This document shows, in pieces, positions 31,222 to 41,729 of a stretch of DNA of 64,000 bases. The notes below the pieces were generated by a model that had not been told where the DNA came from, ran no database searches, and was given only the letters and a program-made list of their open reading frames with translations. The DNA is from Falciphora oryzae (lineage: Eukaryota > Ascomycota > Sordariomycetes > Magnaporthales > Magnaporthaceae). Both the position numbers and the translations under genes were made by a program. The stretch covers positions 535,521 to 599,520 of the forward strand of contig JNVV01000009.1 in assembly GCA_000733355.1 (NCBI GenBank), written 5' to 3'. The first letter of the stretch is position 1. Each line of letters starts with the position of its first letter.

Positions 31222-32373
31222 ATGTCGTACAACCAGGGTGGCTACGGCCAGAACCAGGGCTACGGCCAGAACCAGGGCTACGGCCAGAACCAGGGCTACG
31301 GCCAGAACCAAGGGTACGGCCAGCCCCAGCAGAACCAAGGCGGCGGCGCCGCTTCGTCCTACTACTCCCAAGGACAGAACCAAGGCCAGGGCCCGCCGCC
31401 CTACCAACAGAACCCCGGCGGCTACGGCGGCCCTCCTCAACAGCAGCAGCAGCAATACGGCGGCGGCGGTGGTTACGGCAACAACGGCCACAACAGGCCC
31501 CCCGGGTCGGACTTCAACCCCGGCGGCGGTGACGGCGAGCGTGGCCTTGCCGGAGCCCTCGCTGGCGGTGCTGCCGGCGGGTTCGGTGGACACAAGCTGG
31601 GCGGCAAGGCCGGACACGGCGTGCTGGGCACGGTCGCCGGCGTGGCGCTGGGCGCCTTCGCGGGCCACAAGATGCAGGACAAGGCCGAGGAGTGGAAGGA
31701 CGAGCGTCACGAGCGCAAGGAGGAGGAGAAGCGACGCGAGGAGGAGGAGCGCAGGCGCCGGGAGGAGAACGAGAGGCGTCGTGAAGAGGAGAAGCACCGG
31801 CCCCAGCAGCAGCAGCGCGGCGGCGGCGAGGACTACGCCGGCTGCTTCTCGGGCTCGGCCCAAGACATCCGGCTCGACAACCAAAACGGCGACTGGATGC
31901 TGCGCGCGTCGTGCCGGCGCGGCGACGGCTCGTGGAACAACAGCTCCATCAGCCTGAGCAGGTACATCGCCAACGAGGGTGGATACCTGCGGTGGCACTC
32001 GGGCGGCGGCGGCGGTGGCGGCAACCACAGCTGCAGGCCGACGACGGTGACGGTGAACCAGGGCGACACGCTGCGCGGCATTGCGGCGCGGTTCCCCGGC
32101 GTGTCGTTTGAGGACATTGCGAGGAACAACAACATCTCCAACGCCGACATGATCTACCCGGGCCAGGTCCTCGCCATCCCGGGCGCGCAGAGCAGCGGTG
32201 GTGGCGGCGGTGATGGCCGTGGCAACTTCGGTGCCTCCGCCAGAGACGTCCGCCTCGCCGACGACGGTAAGAAGCTCGAGTGCGAGCTGGAGCGCGGCGG
32301 CAACTGGACGCGGGCCTGGATTGCTCTGGACGAGCGGATCGGCAACCGCAACGGCGAGTTGTACTTCGTCTAA
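31222..32373 (+). CDS. CVNH-LysM lectin with glycine-zipper and coiled-coil N-region
   Basis: 383 aa, single exon, no signal peptide. Order: G-Y-G-Q-N-Q repeats (5-36) and a Gln/Gly-rich stretch; a glycine-zipper-like segment (~108-150); a strongly charged K/E/R helix (~155-195); first cyanovirin-N half (~204-257, Y-A-G-C-F-S-G-S-A-Q-D-I-R-L); LysM (~271-320, V-T-V-N-Q-G-D-T-L-R-G-I-A to Y-P-G-Q-V-L-A-I-P); second cyanovirin half (~335-383, N-F-G-A-S-A-R-D-V-R-L to E-L-Y-F-V). A LysM inserted between the two CVNH halves is the type III arrangement described for the Magnaporthe oryzae CVNH-LysM lectin, in which CVNH binds mannose glycans and LysM binds chitin oligomers. Absence of a signal peptide suggests cytosolic location or unconventional export. 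Confidence 0.93.
   Translation: MSYNQGGYGQNQGYGQNQGYGQNQGYGQNQGYGQPQQNQGGGAASSYYSQGQNQGQGPPPYQQNPGGYGGPPQQQQQQYGGGGGYGNNGHNRPPGSDFNPGGGDGERGLAGALAGGAAGGFGGHKLGGKAGHGVLGTVAGVALGAFAGHKMQDKAEEWKDERHERKEEEKRREEEERRRREENERRREEEKHRPQQQQRGGGEDYAGCFSGSAQDIRLDNQNGDWMLRASCRRGDGSWNNSSISLSRYIANEGGYLRWHSGGGGGGGNHSCRPTTVTVNQGDTLRGIAARFPGVSFEDIARNNNISNADMIYPGQVLAIPGAQSSGGGGGDGRGNFGASARDVRLADDGKKLECELERGGNWTRAWIALDERIGNRNGELYFV
31240..31325 (+). repeat. 18-bp tandem repeat coding G-Y-G-Q-N-Q
   Basis: Five near-identical copies at the start of the lectin gene, in frame. Confidence 0.9.
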
Positions 32374-34319
32374 AAGGAGGCAGAAGGGTGTACCTGGCCA
32401 CGGTCTTCAGATTGAAGTTGCGTCTGTGTATTTTAACAACAGTTGAGGAGGGAAAAGCTGATCCCTCACGCTGCCACCATGTTCCGAATAACGATTGACG
32501 TTGAGAAACTCGCCAAAACCTTCCAGTTGGACACAGGCACGTTCCCCAAATAAAAGTCTGCAGTCCGTATAAACTGCACAACCGGCCCTCAGTTATATTT
32601 CCTTAGGGTGCAGGAAACAGGAAAGGATACAGGGTAGGAAAGGAGACGTACAGGTTAAATTCGGGTAATAATTAGCGTCGTCGGAACTGCAGTTTTTATT
32701 TGGGCGCCGTTACAGGGCAACCATCCGTTGCCTCTCGGAACATTCAACCCGCCGGAACTTGGAGCAAATCCAAGACACCAGACAAATGAGGTACGATCCG
32801 CAACAACACGCACTGCCTTCACATTCTCCACCACATAGATCCTATTGAAGCTGCCAATAGGATGGCATTGCATGCCCCCGGAAGCGGTAGAGGGCAGCCA
32901 CTGAGCGACTATCACACCTAGCTCACCACCACAACGGCGTCGAACAGCACTAGACGCTTTGGTTGTCACGTCCGGCAAAAAAAGTTGGGTCGTGGAATAG
33001 GAATTCTACCCCTGTTCTTCCCTTCACTGCACAACCTCGCGGCTTCAATCGACCATATCTCAAGCAAAAACAGCTTATTTTACGAAAAAGAAAACGTATT
33101 TATAGAACAAAACTACAGTTTTTTCTTCTATTTCAATTTTGTTCTATCCGGATCCTATTATTCTGTGTTGTTGCAGGTGCATTGTGGGAGAACTTTTTAC
33201 GACCCATGTTGGATTAGTATTCCAGCACTATTCCGGCGCATGCACTTGAGGGATCTGGAAGCCTGGAAGGCTTGGGAGGCCCGGGCCCTCCGGGGCCCAT
33301 AGGGCCCACGGGGCCCACAAGGCCCCGTGACCTGGAGGGCCAAGCCCTGATTGGCAATGTATATAAGGGGCTTGGTTGCCCTCCCTCTCTAGCAGATAGA
33401 TCCCTTTCCTCTTCACGCGCACAATAGAGGATCCAACCAACCAGTAGGATCCGTGTTCGTCACTCCTGGGAGATCTCCGTGCCCGGCCCCCATTGGGGCC
33501 AACAGGAGTACCACTCCTACCAACAACCCAACTTTTTTTTTTTTTTTTTTTTTTGGCGAACGTGGCAGTCCAGGACTGAGCATTTGCATTAAAGCCACCC
33601 GTGCACGACCCCGCAATCTTTATGTTGGCTCAAGAACCCGTGCTGGAACGCCAACCCCCAGTCTCGCTGATTCTATCAATCGGCGCACCAGTTTTCCTGT
33701 CTCGCAGCTACCTAGGTCCCTAGGTATCTATGGAGGATGGCTACCATCTTTCAGGCTATTGAAACCTGTTGCTTTTCAGCCGTGGGCATCGTCCACTTCT
33801 CAAACGTGGTGGCTTGCCTATCCCTGATCTTTGATCCAATTGCCAACCCTATCCGCTCCACTGTTGTTTCTTTTCTCCCATCGTCCGTCACGCAGACGCG
33901 TGCAGTCACCTGTGGGCCCATCCCTGCAATCCATGTGACGCAGCATTACCAACAATTGATACGTTCTTAGCCGGGAGGGGAAGCTCCTAGGGGCATGCAG
34001 CTAGCACCTCGGCGGCGCTCAAAGGGCGACGTGATAGATATCCCAATCATTGGTGCTCTGCCAGTCGGCATCGACGATGTCTGGCTTTGAAGACCACCCG
34101 TTTAGGATAGTGCCTACAATCGACGTGCAGCACCCTCAAGGAATTACATACGTCAGGAAGGCCCTCCCACAAAATCCACTTCTTGCCGTGTTTTTAAATG
34201 CCCCGAATACTCTCCCACCTTGCTTTTTCCAGGCCAAACCCTCTCCACACTGCCATTTTTGTCGCGGTCGCTATCCCACAGTCCTGCCGTGTAACGAGCC
34301 TTGCTGTCCAACGCCCAAC
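32374..34319. other. Intergenic region
   Basis: No gene is recognised. Contains a dense GGGCCC/GGCCC cluster (33268-33330) and a T22 tract (33533-33554). A plus-strand open frame from 34050 leads into the P450 locus but does not resemble a P450 N-terminus. Confidence 0.5.
33268..33330. repeat. Cluster of GGGCCC/GGCCC palindromes
   Basis: At least six GGCCC or GGGCCC elements occur within ~60 bp, giving strong hairpin potential. It is noncoding. Confidence 0.75.
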
Positions 34320-36297
34320 ATGTCTTTCTTAGGCGTCTCGTGGGCCACCAGCGTATTTTGCGCTGCTGCGATTGCAGGGTGCCGGCGAGCAAAGTTTGAT
34401 GCAGCGCAAGGACAGGGGGAAAAAATGCACAGCCAAGCTAACGCTGCCATCGTAGACCATCTTGTATGGAGTGTGGGGCGCTTGGTACCAACTATATGCC
34501 TCGCCCCTATCCCGATTTCCGGGGCCCATCCTCTGACGGATCTTGAGCGTCCCTCCTACTCCAAGGCCAGGGGCAATCTAACCCACGACTTGCTGCCCTT
34601 CCATCAGAAGTATGGCTCAATAGTGCGCGTCGCTCCCAATGAGCTCTCATTTGCCGACGCGAGGGCATGGCGGGACATGATGGGCAGTCTGACCTCGGGC
34701 GGACTCGACCTGGGGAAGTGGGATATGGCCTTGTATGCGCATCTTCTCCTTCACCAACACCCAACAAAGCCTATCAAGCAACGCTCCCAATTAACCGCCT
34801 CCCGCAGTACCCAGGCTGGCGAAGACATGAGCCACCCCATGATCAGCTCCGCGCCGCGCGACGAGCACAACTGCATGCGCAAGGCCATGGCGCCCGGGTT
34901 TGGCGACCGTGCTATGCGTGCCTACGGGCCTACCATCCGCAGATACGTAGATCTGCTCGTCGAGCGCCTCAGAGAGCAGGCCGACGGCAAGACGCTCGTC
35001 GACATCATGAACTGGTACAATTGTATGCCATAAATACCACCTCGCAGATTATCTTGAGGCAAGCTGACAAGAATGGTCATCTAGTCATCACATTCGACAT
35101 CATCGGCCAGGTCGGCTTCGGAGAGGACTTTGGCTGCCTCCAAGACTCGCAGTACCATCCCTGGATCAAGCTCATGTTCGACCACATCGCCGGCACCTTT
35201 ATGCAGAGCCTGGCGCACTGGTCGCGCATCATGCAGTTCCTGCTGTATCTTGGGTCGAGGAAGTTGGCGGAAATGCGTAGCGTATACGACGCGACGGTCG
35301 AGGGCAAGCTGAAGAAGCGTATCAAGGTCGGGCACGGCACCCATGGGGAGAGGAGCGACATGATGGAGGGTCTGCTGAAGGGCATGGAGAGTGGCGAGTT
35401 TGTAAGTTCTTTTGGCGGAAAACCCCCAGTCGACATCTCTCTTTTACAGTCCTGTCGCCGACAACATCAACTTTTGGGCACGCCAGACGCACCACTCGGT
35501 TTTCCGGAACAGCAATGTGCTCCTGATTGCTGGATCGGAGACCTCAGCGACCCTCCTTTCAGGGGCTACCTATTTGCTCCTTACCAACCCCGGGCTCTCG
35601 CCAGGGTCACCGCCGAAGTGCGACGTGCCTTCTCATCCGAGGACGAGATGACGGCATCTGCCCTAGCCGGGCTCCCCTATTCCAACGCCATTATTGAGGA
35701 GTCGCTCCGGATATACCCGCCCCTCGCGCACGCCCTGCACAGGATCACCCCCAAGGAGGGAGCTATCATCTGTGGCGAAGCGATCCCTGGCGATGCAAGT
35801 TTGAGCCACGCCTCGAGGGTCTCAGAATTCCCGGAACGCACTGCTGACCGGCATCACTCCTTTTTAGACTGCCGTCGCGATTCACCACTGGGCCCTGTAC
35901 CACAACTCTAGCTTTTTCGCCGACCCCTTCAGCTTCCGCCCAGAGAGGTGGATGGGTCCAGAAGAGGACCCTCAGGGGGTCTTTGCTGCGGATCAGCTTC
36001 AAGCGTGCCAGTCGTTCCACGTCGGGCCCCGTAACTGTATAGGGAAACAGTAAGTCGTGTATTTCTCGTACCTTTTCTATAGCATCATCCCCCCGTTTAT
36101 TGAACTAACCACGATCGGCAATATCCAACTTCATCAGACCTGCATACCTCGAGGTCCGGCACATCCTCGCTCGGATCGTTTGGACATTCGACCTTAAACT
36201 GGGACCGTCGGGCAAGGGCTGGACGGAGAAGCAAGTGGCATATATCCTCTGGGAGAAAGGGCTACTGGAAGTGTCACTCAAGCCGGTAGTAGCGTAA
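34320..36297 (+). pseudogene. Cytochrome P450, frame-disrupted
   Basis: Fungal class II P450 with family blocks in order: H-Q-K-Y-G-S-I-V-R-V-A-P-N-E-L-S-F, F-I-T-F-D-I-I-G-Q-V-G-F-G-E-D-F-G-C-L, A-G-S-E-T-S (I helix), E-E-S-L-R-I-Y-P-P (ExxR), P-E-R-W and the haem loop F-H-V-G-P-R-N-C-I-G-K. Introns read at 35023-35084, 35402-35449, 35795-35867 (GC-AG) and 36050-36137, plus a probable one near 34732-34806. The I-helix exon is out of phase: P-V-A-D-N-I-N through L-L-T-N-P lies one frame off between ~35450 and ~35588, at a CCCC run. The N-terminus is also scrambled: F-P-G-P is readable only in another frame near 34520. The frame as it stands loses the I-helix motif, so it should not make active enzyme unless these are sequence errors. 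Confidence 0.8.
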
Positions 36298-36682
36298 GGG
36301 ATATTATTCCATCACCGAGACATGCAGCAAGCGTCGTTCTTCGGTCAGTACCCAAGGCCTAGCTCAATGTCGGTTTCCAGTCATCATCTCTCGCTTAGTT
36401 AAGATAGCCTCACCGAGAACAAGTGTTGTTCGAAAAATTTGCTAAAGTGTGATCTCTTCGGATGGGCTGACGTCAGAATCAGGGGCCGCACGCATTTGTG
36501 ACGCGGGGGAAACCAGTTGATCTAGGCCGTGACGTCGACCCCGCTGTGCTTATCAATCATCAAAATCTCGAGGATATAAAAACATTCCCTCCTGTCTTGA
36601 CTTTCGGAATATCTGAACCCCTGAGCCATGGTCTGTCCCTGATATTGATGATATATCCAGCACCTAACAGCCTTCCAACAAG
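36298..36682. other. Short intergenic region
   Basis: Separates the P450 and hydrolase loci on the same strand. No gene is seen. Confidence 0.6.
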
Positions 36683-37811
36683 ATGTCTGCCGAAACCAGG
36701 AACTTTTACCCCCAACTCGAGCGAAACATCACGCCGACGACATCCGGTTCTCGAGTTGTCAGTTACGTGTCTGACCTGGGCCCTAGCCGCCCCATCTTGA
36801 CACTGATTCATGGCTATCCTCAGTCTTCATTCATGTAAGACACGTTCGAGTTCCACACACATCGAGGTCCTAAGGTGAAATCGCAAATTGACTTCGTGCT
36901 AAAAACCTCTAGTTGGCGCCATGTGTGTCACCCATCCCCGTCCGCTGTCACTCGATCAGCCATAGCTGACTTTCCCTGCCAACCAGATGGTCCCACACCT
37001 GATGCACAAAGTCTCCCTTTTTATCCCCGAGCTTCCCGGCTACGGAATCAGCACCCCCTCCGAAAAGCACAGCAAGCTCGAAGTCGGCCGCGCGCTGCTC
37101 GAGGCGCTGCGCTCGTCCTTTAACCTAGCCCCGGACGCCTCTCCGCGCCCCGTCATCCTGGGCGGGCACGACCGCGGCGCCCGCATCGCGCACCGCCTGG
37201 CCGTCTCCCTGTCCCACGACGCGGCCTTCGCCTCCTCGGCCGGCGCATCGATCCGCGTCATCGGCACCGTCCTGCTCGACATCGTGCCGACGCAGGCCCA
37301 GTGGGCGGCCTTCGCGAACCCGGCGTCCTCGCGCGCCTACTTTCACTGGCCGCTGCTGGCCAACGTCGCGCTCGCCGTGCCGCTGATCCAGTCGTACGGC
37401 GGCGAGCGCTGGTGCCGGCAGTCGCACGCGCTGATCAGCGGGTCCGACGAGGCCGGGCGCGCGCGCGTCGAGGCCGACGGGGCCGTCGATGCGCACGCGG
37501 AGCTGTTCTCCAGGGAGGAGACGATCCGGTGCTCGTGCGAGGACTACGCCGCCGGCTCGACCGTCGACGTCGTGGAGCAGGTCGCGGACCAGGTCGCGGG
37601 CCGCAAGCTGGACGTGCCGACGCTCGTCATGTTCTCGGCCGCGAACCTCGGCGGCCGGATGGACGTCGCTGGGATCTGGAAGGATTGGGTCGCGCCGGGC
37701 GTTGAGCTCGAGACTGTGGCGGTCGGCGAGGGGTATGGGCATTACCTGCCCGAGGAGGCATGCCATGTCGTGGTTGAGCATCTTGCCCAGTTCCTACGTT
37801 CGGTGGCATGA
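36683..37811 (+). pseudogene. Alpha/beta hydrolase (epoxide hydrolase/dehalogenase type), frame-disrupted
   Basis: Exon 1 is 36683-36834 with H-G-Y-P-Q-S-S (oxyanion-hole H-G motif). A GT-AG intron covers 36835-36986 and exon 2 runs to 37811. Across the splice the family expects ...S-S-x-M-W-x-H-L; here W-S-H is read, then a CACA duplication at about 36992-36999 moves the frame by two bases and a stop follows. The rest is open in the shifted frame: P-E-L-P-G-Y-G, G-G-H-D-R-G-A (nucleophile elbow with aspartate, as in epoxide hydrolases and haloacid/haloalkane dehalogenases), and G-Y-G-H-Y (catalytic His). Without the two bases the protein would be ~320 aa. An alternative is an internal ATG at 36987, lacking the oxyanion strand. 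Being next to a damaged P450 suggests a decaying catabolic or secondary-metabolite pair. Confidence 0.75.
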
Positions 37812-38350
37812 TTGACTTTGACTCGAGGCAAATACGGCAAATCCCGGATCCTTCCTTTGACGCCTTTCCAGAGCGGCCCGAGGCGGGACTACCACCGTTT
37901 GGCCTCTCCATTGGGAATCCCCCTGGCTGCTGCCTGGCTCAGGTTCCGCATTCTTTCAGGTTGCGACCAACAGGAGTTGGTCGATTTTCTTTTGCCTAGG
38001 ATAATAATTAACAAACCAGAGAATCCCATGTCGAGATATCCGCTTGCCTCGGTTTCAATGGTGCAATCCCAAACTTGGAGTGGACGGACGGGCTGTTGGC
38101 TAGGTGCGGACATCCCGGCACCAACAGCTATCGCTGCCGGGTCTCAGCCACTAATCGCCTAGATGCAATCCGCGGGCAAGCGGTGTAATCCCAACCTTCA
38201 TGGACCAGCTGCTTTCTTTCTTAAGTCTGTTTGGAGCTTGTACCCCCGTGCTCTTCCTCAATTTCCAGCCCGGAGAACATTTTCATCAAGCCAAAGTCTG
38301 GCCGCGCATCTGCCATCTAGCGGCCATGCCAAAAAAGACTTAGGAAGTCC
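37812..38350. other. Intergenic region
   Basis: I see no gene or repeat; it should hold the promoter of the four-exon gene that follows. Confidence 0.6.
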
Positions 38351-39649
38351 ATGAAAGTGAAGGTGTCTGGATGGGTCAGAGACACCAAGATCGCCGCCGT
38401 TTGCTGCGACAAGGTAGACAGCCAGGCACGTACACTTGCACCGCCCCGCAACCCTATCCTACACGCCCGGATAGCTGCGACACGTCCTGACACTCGATTG
38501 CTCCACGACGAAAGACCCTGCGGAAGTTCAGGTTGTGCTCTTCGCCAAGCCCTCCACTGACTCGTCAGTTGTCCTCACGGCGGACTCGGAGGAAGGTGCT
38601 TTCGAGGATGTCGGTCCAGTCAAAGTCGAGCCGCACAAGAGGCATTACCCTGGGCCAGAACAAGATTACTATGGTAGCCAGCTTCTTTACCAAAGCTTTG
38701 GTTACGATAACGAAGGTGACAGACTTACAATCAGTAGCGTGGCCAAGACCAAGCTAGACGAGTCTGCAGCTAGCGGCAGGGACGGCGTTTGCTTCGTGTA
38801 TATCAGGGATTATTATGGTGATAGAGGACCGGATCAGGGCGTAGAGACCATAGGATTCCGGTGTGCGTTCTCAGCTGTGCCAGCCGCCGTGGCCGAGCTC
38901 GGCGATCTACACGCTTGTTGGTCCGATGGTGAAAGAGTAAAATCTTTACACCTCCACCTCCCCTTCCTCCCCTGGACATCTGATCCGAATGCAAATAATC
39001 ATATATCCTCACTCTAGGCCCGTCGGGTGCGTAACGAAGCGGTCATGCGCGGTGGCGTGTGGAGTGACCGAACCATCACCTTGGTTTGCGCCCAGGAGGC
39101 CTCTAACCCGGAAGTGCTCCGCTGCCACCCGGAGCCCATCTCATTCCCGCCGTTCGGAGGACGGCCTCAACCACCCCGCCCGCTTGGGGGAAGACCATCC
39201 TTCTTCCCTTTGATCATTACCGCCGGCAACCTGACGCTTGCGACTCTCAACGAGTTTCTTGTCGCGGCTTACGGCCGCGAGTTCGACCACGGCCCCTGTA
39301 AGGATCGGTTTTTTGCATCATTGCAGACGTTCCTCCAGACGGCAGCCCGGACGCGGCCTACTTCTTCACCAACGGGCCGGCAGAGCCGCCACTCGAAGCT
39401 CTCCCCGACCTGCCCAACGAGCTCCTGCACGCCAGCCCGGAAGCATGCCTAGCTTTTGCTCGGAGCCGCATTCCCGCGGTGGCCAGCCGGCTCGAGTGGA
39501 ACAGCATCTTCGTTGTCGACGAGTTTACAGAAGCCAGCAAAACCGGCATCCTCGGGGTCCATGACCGAAACCGTGACCTCAACATGACGCCTATAAGTCT
39601 AATCTCGGTTGTGGAAACATACGGTTCTCACAATGGATGGAATAGCTGA
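38351..39649 (+). CDS. Hypothetical protein, four exons, one very short intron
   Basis: 356 aa from 38351-38413, 38532-38936, 39018-39297 and 39327-39649; all joins are in phase. Introns 1 and 2 are normal (118 and 81 bp). Intron 3 would be only 29 bp (GTAAGG to TTGCAG). It is needed because the downstream frame (Y-V-P-P-D-G-S-P-D-A-A-Y-F-F-T-N-G ... G-S-H-N-G-W-N-S) is clearly protein-like, while unspliced reading leads into Arg/Ser/Pro noise and a stop at 39450. The protein has no signal peptide or membrane helix, and has an acidic N-half rich in Tyr/Asp and a C-half with L-P-D-L-P-N-E-L-L-H-A-S-P-E-A. I do not recognise the family. A small deletion inside an originally longer intron would explain intron 3. 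Confidence 0.6.
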
Positions 39650-39859
39650 CGGAGGTTCGAGAACCGCCTCGGGCGTCATCAAGTCGCCTCACAGGGATAA
39701 GGACAAGTCCAAAGAAGCCCCTCCGCCCCGTACGCGGCAGCTAGCATGCGAAGGAGCCTGGGTACGAGGACATGCTAGTAACTTTGTAATTATTGGAAAA
39801 ACGTTTCGGGTATATTCTACTATTCTGGTTGTCATTCTTTACACTCGCGCAAAAAGTTT

Positions 39860-41150
39860 TCACTTCGACTCAGCCCCACCCTGAACCCGCCGTCGGTTGG
39901 CCTTGGCCAGCTGGGCAAACCTGCGATACGCTTCCTCGTCTGCACCTTCCAGGAGCGAGGTGATAGTTGAGGGCGGGTCATCGGTCAACCCCAGGCCGTA
40001 ATAGTAAGAATACGGGAACACCATCCGCTTGGGGTTCTGGGCCAGCGTTCGAAGAGCAGCAGCGGATTGATCTCTAAGGTTCCCTTCCGGGTCGGTCCAG
40101 CGAAGGCTCGCGCCGGCCTGCTCCAGCAGGGAGCAGTCTATGAAAGCACGCCCCCTGACCAGCTCGTCGAAGAAGTCCCTCCACGAGCAGCCGAAGGACA
40201 TGGCGTGCGGCGCGTCGCCTTTGAGGCACCTCAAGGTCAACGCCAGAGGCCTGGTGGCTATGCCGACCAGGCACCTTGCCAGCTCCGGGGTCAGCAGGGT
40301 GTTGCCAATGTCCAGTTCTTCCAGGCACGGCAGGCGGTCCCGTCGGAAATGGACGGGAGGCGAGTCGGTGGGCGTGGGTCGAAGGGCAAGAAGCGCGTTG
40401 GTCGAAGAAGGCGGTATGCAGGTTGTCGAGGAAGCCGGCCTCGTGGGTGTCGTCTGGGGCCGGGTGGTTGATCCTGTGCCGGAACGTCGAGAGGATAAAG
40501 ACGTGGAGGCGCGCGAGGAGGCCCGTCCAGCTCGCAACCTCGGCGGGCGTGGTGAGAAGTTCAAGGGGATTGAAAGGTGGGTAGTTGATCAGTGCGAGGG
40601 TGTTGATGGATGTATTGCGGCACAATGCCCTGACAACCGCTTGGGCGACATCCTCCATATTCGAAAACCTTCGGACAGCCGTCGTGAATCCGTGAGTCCC
40701 ATTCCCATGAGGCACTGACGGGACTCTGTAGTAGAAAGTAGGATGCTTCCCCGTGCTCTGGAACCGCACCTTGACCTTCTCGAGGTGTGGGAAGAGATTC
40801 CCCGATAACAGTGCCTCGGCGCTTGGCGGGAGTCCCCTGCCAAAGTTCGAAGCGATGAACGGGGATTTGGCGGGATCCGGGTTGGAGATACAGCGATTAT
40901 AACTGAAGCAGTCATCGAATGTGATGTTCAATCTGAGCTGCCGAGTGACGGCGCCGTGCCGCTGCGCCCCCAAGTGCGCCGAGTCTGCCGACTGGGAGGT
41001 GTCATTGATGACGACGTGCCCGAAGAGACGAGGGACGAGGACGGCGTGGATGGATCGACAGGTCCCGCTCAGCCGCGCCCGATCAGACCTATGCGGTTGG
41101 TCCAATATGGTGTCGAAGAGCTCAGGGGGCAGAGAGCCGAGTATGGGCAT
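39860..41150 (-). CDS. F-box protein, frame broken once
   Basis: N-terminal F-box at residues ~5-45 (L-G-S-L-P-P-E-L-F-D-T-I-L ... L-S-G-T-C-R-S-I-H-A), which would recruit the protein to an SCF ubiquitin ligase through Skp1. The remainder has leucine-rich, LRR-like stretches (C-L-E-E-L-D-I-G-N-T-L-L-T-P-E-L-A-R-C-L) for substrate recognition; the target is unknown. The start at 41150 is set by a minus-strand TATA box at 41232, which excludes the longer upstream frame. One extra base near 40395-40403 shifts the frame between ...L-H-T-A-F-F-D-Q and A-L-L-A-L-R-P-T-P. With it removed the protein is about 429 aa. As written, translation continues in the wrong frame. Confidence 0.7.
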
Positions 41151-41729
41151 GATGTGGTAGTGGAAGAGACGAAGGGAGGGTGGTCTGGGTGGAAAGGAGA
41201 TGGCCTGGAAAGCTTTGGATGTCCAGAGCACAAATATAAAGGCGACTGTGCTGACTTAATGCTGGGGGAGTGGTGGCAGATATCGCCGGGCAGCTGGTGC
41301 TGCCTGGGCGTGCGGGCATCGGAGCTGGCCCTCCGAGGCGTCGAGCAACACCAAGGTTGGCGCTACACCAGGCTGGCGGGGGGTCACGGTCTCTGGCCGG
41401 GTGCCTAGACCAAGCCGTGCGTTGATACGGGATAGCACCAAAAGCCGCGGGCGGCTCAAGTCGCTTTACGATTGGTGTCAAAATGGTATCGGATGCGCCC
41501 CTCCATGCTAGTGCCCGCGTGCGAGGCGTAAAGCAAACACTAGATGCAACCCAAAATGCGTGCACGGCACCAAGCCGCATGAAGAGGAGTGCTGTTGTTT
41601 GCTTCTAAAGTCTAAGTCTAGAATCTGGTCTAGTCCGGTCTAGTCTAAAAGGCACACACATGAAGCCTGGTTCTTTCTGATCTTATTATCATTATGCCGT
41701 GATGTTCGGCCTGGTTCCCCCGAATACAT
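41151..41729. other. Intergenic region
   Basis: Holds the F-box gene promoter (TATA 41232-41238, minus) and the 3' flank of the peroxiredoxin gene. A small GTCTAGTC-like repeat lies at 41610-41648. Confidence 0.6.
41232..41238 (-). promoter_or_regulatory. TATA box of the F-box gene
   Basis: The minus strand reads TATATTT within TTTATATTTG, 82 bp upstream of the ATG at 41150. Confidence 0.5.
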
